From assembly GCA_032690845.1 (NCBI GenBank), contig CM064421.1, positions 36,136,963 through 36,200,962 of the forward strand: a stretch of 64,000 nt of DNA, in the 5' to 3' direction. The stretch is from Eleusine coracana subsp. coracana. Taxonomy: Eukaryota; Streptophyta; Magnoliopsida; Poales; Poaceae. The position numbers and the translations under genes are program-made. Shown here one piece after another: positions 12,669 through 22,905 of this stretch. Position 1 is the first letter of the stretch; each line of letters begins with the position of its first letter. The notes under the pieces were generated by a model. It saw only the letters and a program-made list of their open reading frames with translations. It was not told the DNA's origin and searched no databases.

Positions 12669-14123
12669 GGATGAGGGGGAAACGAGTACGGCGCGCAGCT
12701 GGTGTTCGCGAAGAGGAGGGAGCGATGGAATCTAGCGGAATGGAGGGAGGAAGAGGGGAGTTGGGGATCGTGCGGGATTTAAATGCGTAGGTTTTGAGAG
12801 GAAGGTGAGGTGGAATATAGCCGTTGGGGAGCGCGGGTGCGGGTTGGGGTGGATGGATCTCACGTGCCGCGGGACGTTGGCGGGCGCGGGTAAGGTCGGC
12901 ATCATCAGCGTCTGGCTGCCGCTGGTCCACTCCTGCCTGCCTCTGCCCAGTGCCCAGCGGCAGGTGCGGCGTTTCTCCCGTGAACAAAACGGCCGGCAAT
13001 CGGTCATCAATTCTCTGATTCGGGACGTTAGATGATCTCCCATGACGACAGCGATGGCACGAATGGGGAATCCCATCATTCGCCTCGTCATGGAGGCAGT
13101 CATCAGTGTACCAGATTCTCGCGGCCTTTTTTTTTTTTCTTTCGTTCAGACAGAACCCAGGTGAAGGTTTCTGTTATCGACTCGTCCCGTCATCAAAGTA
13201 CAGAAGCAACGGTGGTGGAATTCAGAGTTGTACTCCGGGTAAGCATCGATTCCTGCAGTGCAGTGGACGGGTGATCTTGCAGGAACAAACTCTGTCATAG
13301 AATTTCTGCAGGTGAATGTACATGTAGCAGGAACAAGCACGGGCATGACAAGTTGCATTGCATTGTGAACTCAACTCCAGGTGCATACAGTCTCGAACAG
13401 ATGGCTAACAACGGCACCTCATGCTAGCCATGTGCTTGTACCAACTGCAATCATGATGTACGAAACCTAAAAGCGCATACGCTCTCACAGTAAAGTGAGA
13501 TCATGATGAGTTCCAATCACAAATCAGATGATGAGTTCAGATCAGATCGAGTTCTAAAATTATAAGGAAAAAAAAAAAGATCGTGTGCTTGTAACAGTGG
13601 TAGCACGAGAAAGTATTGTGCCTGCTGAAACTTTGGATCTCTCTCCTCTTAGATTTAAATGAAACATCAGTAGTTGTAGTTCTGCTCGTTGGTTCAGAAA
13701 AAGAAAAGGTATTGTGCCTGCATTGTCAGGGGTTCAAATATTCAGCTAGTATTGTGACATTTTCGAAGCATTATGACTTGTATAAACAAATCTTCAGAGG
13801 ATGAAATGGAACCCGAGCAAATCTCTCCTACAGATATAACAGCTTGAACGTACAAGCAGTGTTAATTGCTGATTTGTGTTGGGTGTTGCTTGCTGATTAC
13901 ACTTGGTCGTACAGCTGGGTCAAGCTATGGTAGTACGTATAGTAGTGTTCATTAGCCAGCAAAACGAAATTGCCGTGATATGGGCTACTATAACAGTGAG
14001 GGCAGCTGCATTATTCAAGGCCTCAGAAAGAAATGATAACAGACAATACAACGACTGAAGACTGTTCGTCGGCAGCAAGTATATACAACTGAAAATGTGC
14101 AGAACTACCCTGAAATTGACCGC
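12669..14123. other. Promoter side of the 12-kb gene and intergenic DNA
   Basis: The region from 12669 to about 13030 is GC-rich and probably holds the leader and promoter of the minus-strand gene at 12071-12668. A pyrimidine run (T-tract) lies near 13127-13140. From 13300 to 14123 the DNA is AT-richer and shows no coding signal on either strand. The last part is expected to include the 3' untranslated region of the gene that ends at 14124. Confidence 0.4.
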
Positions 14124-15264
14124 CTAAGATGTTGCAGCACCAAAGACCAAACCGACAATCCAGGTGATGAGCGAGCCAAGTACCCAAATGACAAGAAGGA
14201 ACACAACGACACCTGCCAGAATAGTCAGGACAGGTGGACCGTTTGAAGAACTCGAGTCACTGGAGCTGTCAGGAGAATCTCTATCTGAAGCACATATGGC
14301 TTGCTTCTTGTGCTCCGTCCGCAAGCTTATTGTGTTCTCAAGCCCATGAAAACTTCTTGCCAAAGGATTGCCGATCCTGCATTGCAAAACAGCAAATCCT
14401 CACCAAGCCAATAAATATGAACATGCAAGTTCTTTGATGATATTCCATACAAAGACAAGTTTTGCACATACTAGCTCAATAACTCCCATGAAACGACTCA
14501 ATCAACTATCTCAAAGATGTGTATATGCTGCGTCAGTGCACATGAAAATGGAGTGTGGAAAAGTAAACAATCTCTTTGAGACAGACACAAGGAACATGGA
14601 AATGTGTCAGTAAAACACCACGCATACCACAGCTATGAAATGAAACCAGGGTAGCATTCCCTCAATAGAAAGTCAATTGAGATGTTTACGTATCGGGGTA
14701 GCTACATAGCTGAAGTTTCAACTAACATCTGAGCCCTGTTTAACATCAATACACCATGGTGAAAGCTAATTTCGTGTATGCATGCGGTTCCCAACCAAAG
14801 ATACTGAATGACGCCAACACACCTACCACTGATACAGCTCCAAGAAATAAAGCACAAGAGCAGCAAATTTGCTAAAAAGCAGAGAAAGTATGTAAATGTA
14901 ACACCTGTTTTCAGGTTACTTCTGCAGCTGCAACACCAGGTATTTACATCATAAATTAATCCTCATTTTGTTCTCTAGATTCTTAGGGGTCAAATATGTC
15001 CGCGATACATGGATCATGCCATTGGACCAGTAAGGCAGATGAGGATACCTAAAAACGAGCAAGATTTCCAACCAATGCCAACGAAACCATGACGTGCGCG
15101 AAGGCCAGAAGGGGAACGCACCTACAGTAATGGAGTGCGACACGGGCGCTCCGCTGCGGGGCCACGGAGGCTGCGACAGCATTCGGCAGAAGCCGGCGAG
15201 GACGGGGCCGGAGAGTCGGGAAACATGGAAGGGTCACCGTGAGGTGGGCGGAGACGGCGGCCAT
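14124..15264 (-). CDS. Small, probably plastid-targeted, membrane protein (131 aa)
   Basis: Two exons, 15122-15264 and 14124-14376, join in phase 2 across a GT-AG intron of about 745 bp. The N-terminus is rich in Ala, Ser, Arg and Pro with almost no acidic residues, as in chloroplast transit peptides. A Ser-rich linker (DSSSDSSSSNGPP) follows. The C-terminal third is a strong hydrophobic stretch, VLTILAGVVVFLLVIWVLGS, continuing to a second short hydrophobic end. The protein therefore looks like a single or double membrane-span plastid protein. I do not know a family name. The start was chosen as the ATG that gives the transit-like leader; longer upstream frames are not in phase with a better start. 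Confidence 0.75.
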
Positions 15265-15970
15265 GGCAGGTAGGGGGAGGGGAACGGAGAGCAGACGACC
15301 GCGGGCAGAGTGAGGAATGGATCTGTTGCCTGTTTTCTTGTCACTTTGCTCCAGTGACCTGTGTCCACAAAAAAGGGATTTGTAGCTGCCTAAAATGCAT
15401 CTTGTGTCGGTGCATGAGATGGCTGCGACGCATGTTTGAAGAGCATGATGTCGATACCAATATTCTATCTCCTGGATTATTTCATTTGGTACTGGTGCAT
15501 AAAAATTATCATGATTTTTGTTGGAAACACAGTCTCCTGTGAATTCCTGCACAGCTCCTATGATCTAGTCCTATGTACCAAGCACAGCCTAAAGATAATG
15601 TACTCAATAAAATAAAAGGTTCAAATACCATGACCGAAATGATTTATGTGAACTTCACCTTCTAAAATAATGGAAAATACTATCACATTCACAGTTCTTT
15701 TAATTAATTACTCCTGCTGCTACTACCTGGTGAACACTCCCAAATTGAGTCCTGATCTTTTTCACTATTTGTTCTGCACTTCCATTCACATAATACTCAA
15801 CACAACTGACGGGGAAAAAAAATCTGATACGAATCAGCTCACTGTGACTGGAAAACGAAGCATAAGCTCCGATGTGGTTGGTAGTTTGGTACACAACGTT
15901 CAGCACTCCAGGCTCATTTCAGATTTGCCTACAACGTTGTATTGTGCAGTTACATCAAGTTATTAACATA

Positions 15971-16178
15971 CTCCCTCCATTCAATATTATATGACGTTTT
16001 GGCTCCGAGCACGGTAATTAAGGAGAGGTAAAAAAGATGGGTGCACAAAAAATAAGGAGGAGAAAGATAGAGATAAAGGTGTATTAGAAAGAGAGAAATA
16101 TGCACTGAGAAGCGAGGGTGTTTTATAATTTAAAAAAACTTGAGAAAGCTAGTGTCATATAATATTGAACAGAGGGAG
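15971..16178. mobile_element. Stowaway-type MITE (208 bp)
   Basis: The ends are inverted repeats beginning CTCCCTCC on the left and closing with GAGGGAG on the right; about 25 bp match, including ATTCAATATTATATGAC. The element is bordered by TA on both sides (15969-15970 and 16179-16180). These are the marks of Tc1/mariner-derived Stowaway elements in grasses. It has no coding capacity. Confidence 0.9.
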
Positions 16179-16180
16179 TA

Positions 16181-17279
16181 TCTCTTTACTACGACAGTTG
16201 GGGCCCAGATTCGAGCGAGCGTGTGGACATCCGTCTCCTCCTTTTCCGTTCGTCACTTCCTCTTCAGATCGATGCCGATCCAGCACCCCTACCATGTCGT
16301 CAGTTCAGCAGCAGCGTGAGCGCTTGACCCTGATTTACCCTCATTCGCACTGGCTCGAAATCTGCCACGGCTTTCTACGACACCGGCACCACCGTACTGA
16401 CCGAGATCCACCATGGGCCATGGCCATGGCTGAACAGGAGGTAGCCGCATGCGCGGCAGGATGCGTACGGACCAACAGGTCTAGAGCTACGGCGTGGCTG
16501 GCGGTTACGACATTCACCCTCATCTGAAAAAAAAATTATCCTCTCCCCTTTCGCGCCGGCCAGCGAGCTCTCAATCCATGGCAGCCTCCCCAAAATCATA
16601 TCGATGGAGGTCGCTGAGTTGGGCTCTAACTTCTGGTTGCCTCCATGTAAAGCAGAATCCGCATTCGCGTAGGCCGCTGCCAGCTCAAACTTAAGGTTGG
16701 CCTCTGCTGTCTCATGGGAGGGAGGGGTCGAAGATGGCGTGGGTACACTGTCCAATCTCTTTGAATGTGTTTGGTAGGTTGCGTTTCGGTTGGATCTGCA
16801 TCCGCAGCTACACTTTGCCATGTTTGGTAAGCTGAAGAGGCCTTTGGGCCAGCCCGAGCAGATGCACTTCTATCCAAAGATGCTGCATTCACAGATACAT
16901 AAAAAATAACATTCGCTCCGGAGTCAGGCCCACAAAAAATAGCATTCGCTCCGGAGGCAGGCCCACGTGATGCAGCTTGCTACACCCGCAGAGCCAATTT
17001 GGTTTGGCTATGACACTGGTCCACCTCATATTTAGTCTAGCAAACACACTCTCCAGCGAGTCTATATCCCTAAATGTAGCCTACCAAATAAAATGACATT
17101 GCACGAGTTGATGCTAGCCCAAGTGAACCAGGCTCTGCTGGTCCATGTAGGCCAAGGGCCTCCAGGCTACCAAACGCACCCTTTGCTACCACCGCTCGGC
17201 TACCTTCTCCAAAGCTCTACCTAGCCTTGACGCAGGAGAGTCAAGGAGTTAAGGTGAACCAAGTGGTGCGATGCCGCAG
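16181..17279. other. Intergenic stretch with a worn repeat element and a 33-bp tandem repeat
   Basis: No gene is supported. Near 16903-16968 a 33-bp unit containing CATTCGCTCCGGAG and CAGGCCCAC is present twice in tandem with two or three mismatches. A segment starting near 16746 with GTGTTTGGTAGG and closing near 17180 with CTACCAAACGCAC has weakly complementary ends and may be a decayed terminal-inverted-repeat element. I could not fix a target duplication, so its class is open. Confidence 0.4.
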
Positions 17280-17287
17280 CTCCTCAT

Positions 17288-17485
17288 CAAGGTTTAAAAA
17301 GTCGCTGGAACCGGTCGGCTCGATTTGGCCAAAAACCGACCAGTTAACCAAGAAACCGGCCAGCTAACCATTTAGCTACAGTAACTAGCTACGGTTAACC
17401 GGGCAATAACCGGGCAGAACCGACCGGTTAGGGCAACCGGTCAGGACCGGTTAACCGGGATAACCGGCCGGTTCTTCAAACACTG
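17288..17485. mobile_element. hAT-type MITE (198 bp) rich in AACCGGTTA motifs, with perfect 8-bp duplication
   Basis: The element is flanked by the identical 8-mer CTCCTCAT at 17280-17287 and 17486-17493, the target-duplication length of hAT transposons. The ends are imperfect inverted repeats (CAAGGTTTAAAAAG against CAGTGTTTGAAGAA). The interior is packed with repeats of ACCGGTTAACCGG in both orientations, as expected of subterminal transposase-binding motifs. It has no coding capacity. A related copy lies at 25527-25731. Confidence 0.85.
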
Positions 17486-18118
17486 CTCCTCATACAAGCT
17501 GTCTCAATCACCTTCGAATTCAGTCAAGCGGCGTGGATTTTAGGGTGGCAGCTGCAGTGGAGCCTCACCATTCCGTTTCTACCTCCAGTCTCCAGATAGG
17601 TGCTACAAATCAATCGCTTGCTGGAAATTACATTGATTTTACTGGGCCAGAAGCAAGGAAAAAGAGCGATGCAAATAACAAAGGTCTTTTTTTCAACTTG
17701 CATCCTTGTAAAAGCTCGATCTTGCCGTGTTCTATTTTTACCATGCAATTGATCATTGGGTTTGTGCCATTTTTTCTTGCTTCATGTTTAGAACTCTACA
17801 GTGAAATTTGAAAGGCCAATATACTTGTTGTAAACTGTTAAAGAGGCTGATTTTTTAATAGTCTACTATTTTTTAGTAATATATGTTTGTAAATTAGATA
17901 GGACTCTGTTTTTGAAGGCAAACTGACACAAAAATCTTAAGAATTTGAATTCTACATATTTAAGATTCCGTGGCGAAGCACGGGCCTACAGCTAGTAACT
18001 GGTAAAACCTAAGGTCACAAACATCTAAGTGATCAGATACAAGTACATCCTCTGGTGAAGGTCCTCCCCGTGGCTGTGCCGCTCCACGATTAATGTCCTT
18101 GATACAGTCACGGCATAC

Positions 18119-21100
18119 TCAGGGATCAAAACTTGTTGAGAAACTCAATGTGCTGCATTCCAGGTTCCTCAAATTAAGCTGCATTGATATACAGATATTT
18201 TCGTTAACTAATGACATTATATTAGCAAATCAATGTTAAGAACCAACAAAAAACAAGGGTCAAATTCTTTTTTTCTTTGGGAAAGAACCAAAGTAAAACA
18301 AGGGCAAAATCTTATTTGTCTAAACCTTCCGTGCAAGGATAACACAGACACGTTTTCTAGTTTTTACTTGGTTTTTTAATCTTAGTTTTGTGTTCAGTTA
18401 TTGTGTGCAATTAGCAAAAAACTCAATCCGTAATTGGTCTCCTTGGTCCTTACTCTTAACAGGATTACTGAATAATCAAAGTAGATTTAATCAGCATTCA
18501 TGCAGATATATACATACCATAACAGCAACTCCACTGTCAGAGAATCTCGGAATGCAGATAAGCCTGACTTTTTGCTTTTCTGGCCCTGGATAACAATGAG
18601 GGTAAGTTCGGTGTTCAAACAAAATATGAAGCTTACACGAAGTACTACCTTCAAACAATCGAGTTTCATATTTATCTTGGTTCCCGACAAAGTAGACGTG
18701 TGGGCAGCTGTCAATAAGGAACGGATCCTTGTCTGTGTATGGATAGCATCCTGAGTAAAATAAAACAAAAAGATATATGTATGAGACAGACTTCTACCTT
18801 CGGATCATACAATTACCAAAAAACGATCATCAAATCAAAATTCACATAAAAAAGAATTGGCAGTAATGCTAGTTTTTACTGGACAATTTTGACTGTTGGA
18901 ATGCCATATTGGGACCAAAACAAATAGTTGTCTTCACGTCAAAAAAAAAAAAAAACCAAGTAGTTGTTACCTAAGCTATTTGGAGCAGTTGGAGCAAGAT
19001 GGCGCCATCTCAGTGTTCTTTCCATAAATTCCAGCCTGTCTTTAGCATCAGAGTATTTGTAGAGGTCATCTATGGTCTGGCCAGATGTTCCAATAAACCT
19101 ATACATAGAACTTTTCCATCAACTCCAAGTAGAGATGCAAGTTTGTAGTTTTTTGGGTCAATGGGTAGACCCAAAACTCTCTCAAATGAACTTAAGTCCA
19201 CCCCCACCTTATCAGTCTAGTAGAACAAATAAGAACTTTGTCTTCAGTTTGAGAAAATAGGGGTAAATCACAAAGTTGGAAAACGGAGGATAAAATCACA
19301 ATTGGGGTTGGAATCAGGGGTAAAAACACATTTGTCCCAACAAATAAACTAGGACCTTCACCCACTACTACCCATTGGGTAGCCCACCTACATCCCTAAT
19401 TCCAAAGTTGCTTTAATCTCAATGTAAGTTAAAAGGAGAGGTACACAAGGTTAAAAAAAATAAAAGGATGGGTACACTCACTTGACACTGTCAAGCTCAA
19501 ATTGATGAGGATTTGAACATGACGAAAAGGTATTATAAGTGGATGCCCCAGAGAAAAGGCATCTATGCAAAGGCTGCAGGTAAGCAAGACGTAAGATACA
19601 TGCACGCATAAAACACAACTAAATGTGACTAGTAGAGAGCAGCAATTATTTATGCATAACAATAGCCCACCTGCTGAGGCAATGAAAAATTTGCCGGATC
19701 ATGACATCCCGGCATTATATCTACTGGCAGCGACGCCACAAGCTGCAATAGGCATGGATTACAGCAAGATAAATGCCATAAAACAAAACAGTTGCAATAA
19801 CCAAGTTTGATGGAATAAATAATCATAGTTCCAACCTGGGTCAGCATTATATCCAGTTCCTTGATTGGTTCAGCTATCCTGGATTGATCTTTTGAAGCAA
19901 CCATCTAAAATAACAAAACGAAACACATGTAAAACATAATGGAGCAACAGGATGTGTGTTAATGAAACATGCACAATGCAATGCCATTACTTGACCATTG
20001 AGGAACCTTGGTGAGATATGCACTGAATTCCCAGCCACCACAACACGTGCTATATTTGATGCTATACTTTGCTCCTGAGTAATTTTCGATGAATCAGTTT
20101 CTCTGTTGAGTATGGTAATTGCATTTTACAAAGACAAAAGGCATACATTCTCATCACCCAAATGCCCTGTGATATGATCAATAAGAAGTTGGAACTACAG
20201 TGGATTGAATGTGGCACTTCCAACACTTAATCCTGACACGAATACAACATACTTGTCCTCATCTGTAACCAGAGTAAATGTAATTTTAGAGTAGTTCTCT
20301 CAGTGCCATAATCTTCGGTGGAAAAATGTTGAAGAATAGGAACAGGGTGATGATAAAAACATTACCTACAGCAGACAAAGAAGTTTGGCGAGGAAGACCA
20401 GCCTCAAGAACATCTTCAACAAGAAAGTTGCCAGCACTTGTTTCCTTCCCACGGAGAGCTAATACAACTCCTGCACATAATGATTAAGCATGATTTCCAG
20501 GCAACAATTTTTTGGGGACAGAGACATCCAGATCATATGCTGGGCAAAAACATTGAAGAAATTCAGAAATGAAAAACAAGACATGCCTGAATTGTTTTAA
20601 ATTTTCAGTGAAGGTGGCGAGATATACCAGTCACGTATTCTGCTGGAGCTATGGCTCCTGCAAGTGTAACTCTTCCACTCTCATCTTCCAGAATGAGATG
20701 ATCATCAGGATGCATGAAATTATGTGGTTTGACAAGAGGAATTGCTGACCTCTGATGAAAGAAAACAAAAAGGTGATGTAGAGATTCCTCAGGTTATCAG
20801 TGAAAGCGACCATGCTTGAAGGCACGTAAAACTAATTTCATGTTATAATACCTCTTTCGAGTATTCATCGAGAATGGAAGGTTTCAGTTTCATGTGCTTA
20901 TATAAGGTTCCAACAATTATGCAATCTTTTCCCTCTTCAAGTCCTAACACTGTGGTGACTGCAACATAGGGGAAAAATGGAGATAAGTTAAACTCTCACC
21001 ATGTGGAAAAGAGCACTGGCGGCATAAGCATGAACCACTTCCGTGAATTATACAAACAAAGCATGCTTGTAACGCATGCTAAACTAGTAAGCATAGTTCA

Positions 21101-21960
21101 GGGATCCAATTTTTCAGTCTCACATTTGCTAAAGCTGTGCACTGAGTAACTAATGTTAGCAAAGGTAACACCTATCTAAAAAGGCAGGAAAAAAAGATGA
21201 AAGAAGCGTGAGTAAGTGCCAATGGTTTTTCACAGAAACTTCACATGTCTGCCAGTAAAAAACACTGAAAGCAGGGAAAACAAAAACATCAATGCTTTGT
21301 GAAGAGCATGCATCCCAATCAATTAGCTAGGCATCGGAAATTCAGAATTCTATCACCAAATGTAGACCAAATCACTGCTAAAGCATCTCAATAACCACCC
21401 CTCACGGAACATTGAGCCACACTGAAGAAGCCCAAATTCAATTAGCACAACTGCCGAGCTGCTTCCATAAACCCTAATCCGAGCTCAAGGTGACTTAAAT
21501 TTCGCACTAGCAATTCCAATTACCTTACACTGGCAAAAAATTCTGATGGATCCATAATAGTAGGACATTATGGAACCCAAGAGCAATGAAGAGACTCTAA
21601 TTTATCGACCAAATCAACCGGAACGGGAAAAAAAATAGTAAGGGTTGGAAATGGGGGCACGGACCAGGGACTTGCGGCTTCCAGGACGGGACGAGGGCGT
21701 GGAGGAGGTTGCGCATGTGGTGGAGGCGCGTGAAGTAGATGTGGCTGTACTGCTGCCCCTTGTACTTCTCCCCCTGGATGGCGTACCTCTCATCCTGCAA
21801 ATCGCGAGCGCCGCCAGATGCTCAGAAGAAACCGGATGCCAAACGAAGGGTGGGACGATAGGGCAATGGAGCGGAACGCGATGGTGGGATGGAAGAGACG
21901 GGCGCTTACGAGGTTGGTGTAGGCAGCTTGCTTCCTCTCCATCGGCATCGGGACCGGCAT
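18119..21960 (-). CDS. POLD2: DNA polymerase delta small subunit (POLD2/p50), interrupted by one in-frame stop
   Basis: This subunit joins the catalytic chain of the lagging-strand replicase to the rest of the complex in the nucleus. Fourteen phase-consistent exons: 21910-21960, 21665-21794, 20852-20958, 20628-20751, 20366-20470, 20147-20262, 19991-20074, 19836-19904, 19671-19742, 19482-19573, 18971-19098, 18649-18750, 18518-18585 and 18119-18178. They total 435 codons before the normal stop, the usual plant length. Key blocks are GEKYKGQQYSHIYFTRLH, VLGLEEGKD, the OB-fold region, and the inactive phosphoesterase part with AGNSVHISPRFLNGQ, DIMPGCHDPANFSLPQQ and FIGTSGQTIDDLYKYS. Codon 195, at 20195-20197, is TAG in the block FNPL-stop-FQLL, where the family as I remember it has Gln (CAG). 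Everything else is intact, so this is a fresh null allele, a pseudogene with an active copy elsewhere, or a base error. Confidence 0.93.
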
Positions 21961-22243
21961 CGGCGGCGGCGGCAAGGGTGGCGGCGCGCGGGAAGTTTGG
22001 GGGAGACCGGGTGGAGTTTGGCGTGGCTTTTTGCGATTTCTCCGCGCCCCCGCGCCCAAAATGTGTCCGCCAAACTTCCCGCACGTCGCAAGTTTGGGGG
22101 AGACTGGTAAGTCGCAATTTTGCAGCACGGCCTGTTAGCACGTCGCAGAGGGCTGTGGCACACGTGCTCCCGGAAGCCCGCTATTCAAGGCGTGATTGGT
22201 TTGTTTCGCGGCGGAGCCAGGCTGTTCCTAGAGAGCAGGCCAG
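21961..22243 (-). promoter_or_regulatory. Promoter region of the polymerase delta subunit gene with an E2F-like site
   Basis: On the minus strand TTTGGCGG at 22067-22074 fits the E2F consensus WTTSSCSS, which controls many plant DNA-replication genes; a near match sits beside it around 22014-22022. The 15-mer AAGTTTGGGGGAGAC occurs twice in direct orientation (21993-22007 and 22090-22104). These lie 50-145 bp upstream of the chosen ATG. Function is inferred only from motif and gene role. Confidence 0.45.
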
Positions 22244-22253
22244 CGTTGGCCAG

Positions 22254-22619
22254 TTTTTTTTTTTTAGAAATAGTATTATTTTAATAAAAAATACGAGGGC
22301 ATATTTTTGAAAAATTGCATAAATAGATGTCATCGGTCGTTGGGTGATCGATTAGCGGTCTATCGGTCGTATGCTAACTGATAAGCATAAATCGGTACTT
22401 CAGCTCCCGACTAGTCTGTCATGTCATCGGACTTTTTCTTTTGTGAGCACCATGTCATCGGACTAGTCCGCCATATCCAAACCTAATCAGTTTTTCCGGC
22501 ACAAATAGGTCACTAATCAGTTTTTTCATAACCGACTGGTTTCTATTTATGCAATTTTTCAGATTTGTACTCTAGCTCTGCAATTTTTAATTAAAATAAT
22601 GTTATTTAAATAAAAAAAC
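22254..22619. mobile_element. Mutator-like MITE with long inverted ends and 10-bp duplication
   Basis: CGTTGGCCAG at 22244-22253 is repeated exactly at 22620-22629. Inside, about 75-80 bp at each end are inverted copies of each other, T-rich on the left and A-rich on the right. They share TATTATTTTAAT-type blocks and the sequence GAAAAATTGCATAAAT. A duplication of 9-10 bp plus long inverted ends points to the Mutator superfamily. The interior contains repeated ATCGGTCG and CATCGGACT motifs and no open frame of note. Confidence 0.75.
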
Positions 22620-22746
22620 CGTTGGCCAGGCAGCATGCGAGTCAGGTTTCGGAGAAACAAAAAATCCATTTCATTCTCTGGGACCGGGAGCCAGGTTGAG
22701 TCGTGCTTTTTGCACATGACAAGCCAAATTGAGACGTAAGTACATA

Positions 22747-22905
22747 CTCGATCTATCTTAAATTATTTGTCATTCTGATTTTCTCTCAGATTCATTCCAT
22801 ATTCTTTGAATCTAGACAAATAGTATGTCCAGATTCATTAAACATTCTATGAATCTGAATATCTCAAAACTTTTTAGAATAATAATTAAATTAGAACGGA
22901 GAGAG
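22747..22905. mobile_element. Stowaway-like MITE, partly decayed (159 bp)
   Basis: TA-flanked element with ends CTCGATCTATCTTAAATTA and, inverted, CTCTCTCCGTTCTAATTTAA. Inner inverted segments around GATTCAT and AGATTCATAGAATG repeat the fold. The left terminus has drifted from the usual CTCCCTCC. Confidence 0.7.

Noticed and set aside
21645..22310. Open frame of 221 codons on the plus strand
   Set aside because: Antisense of the first POLD2 exons and promoter.
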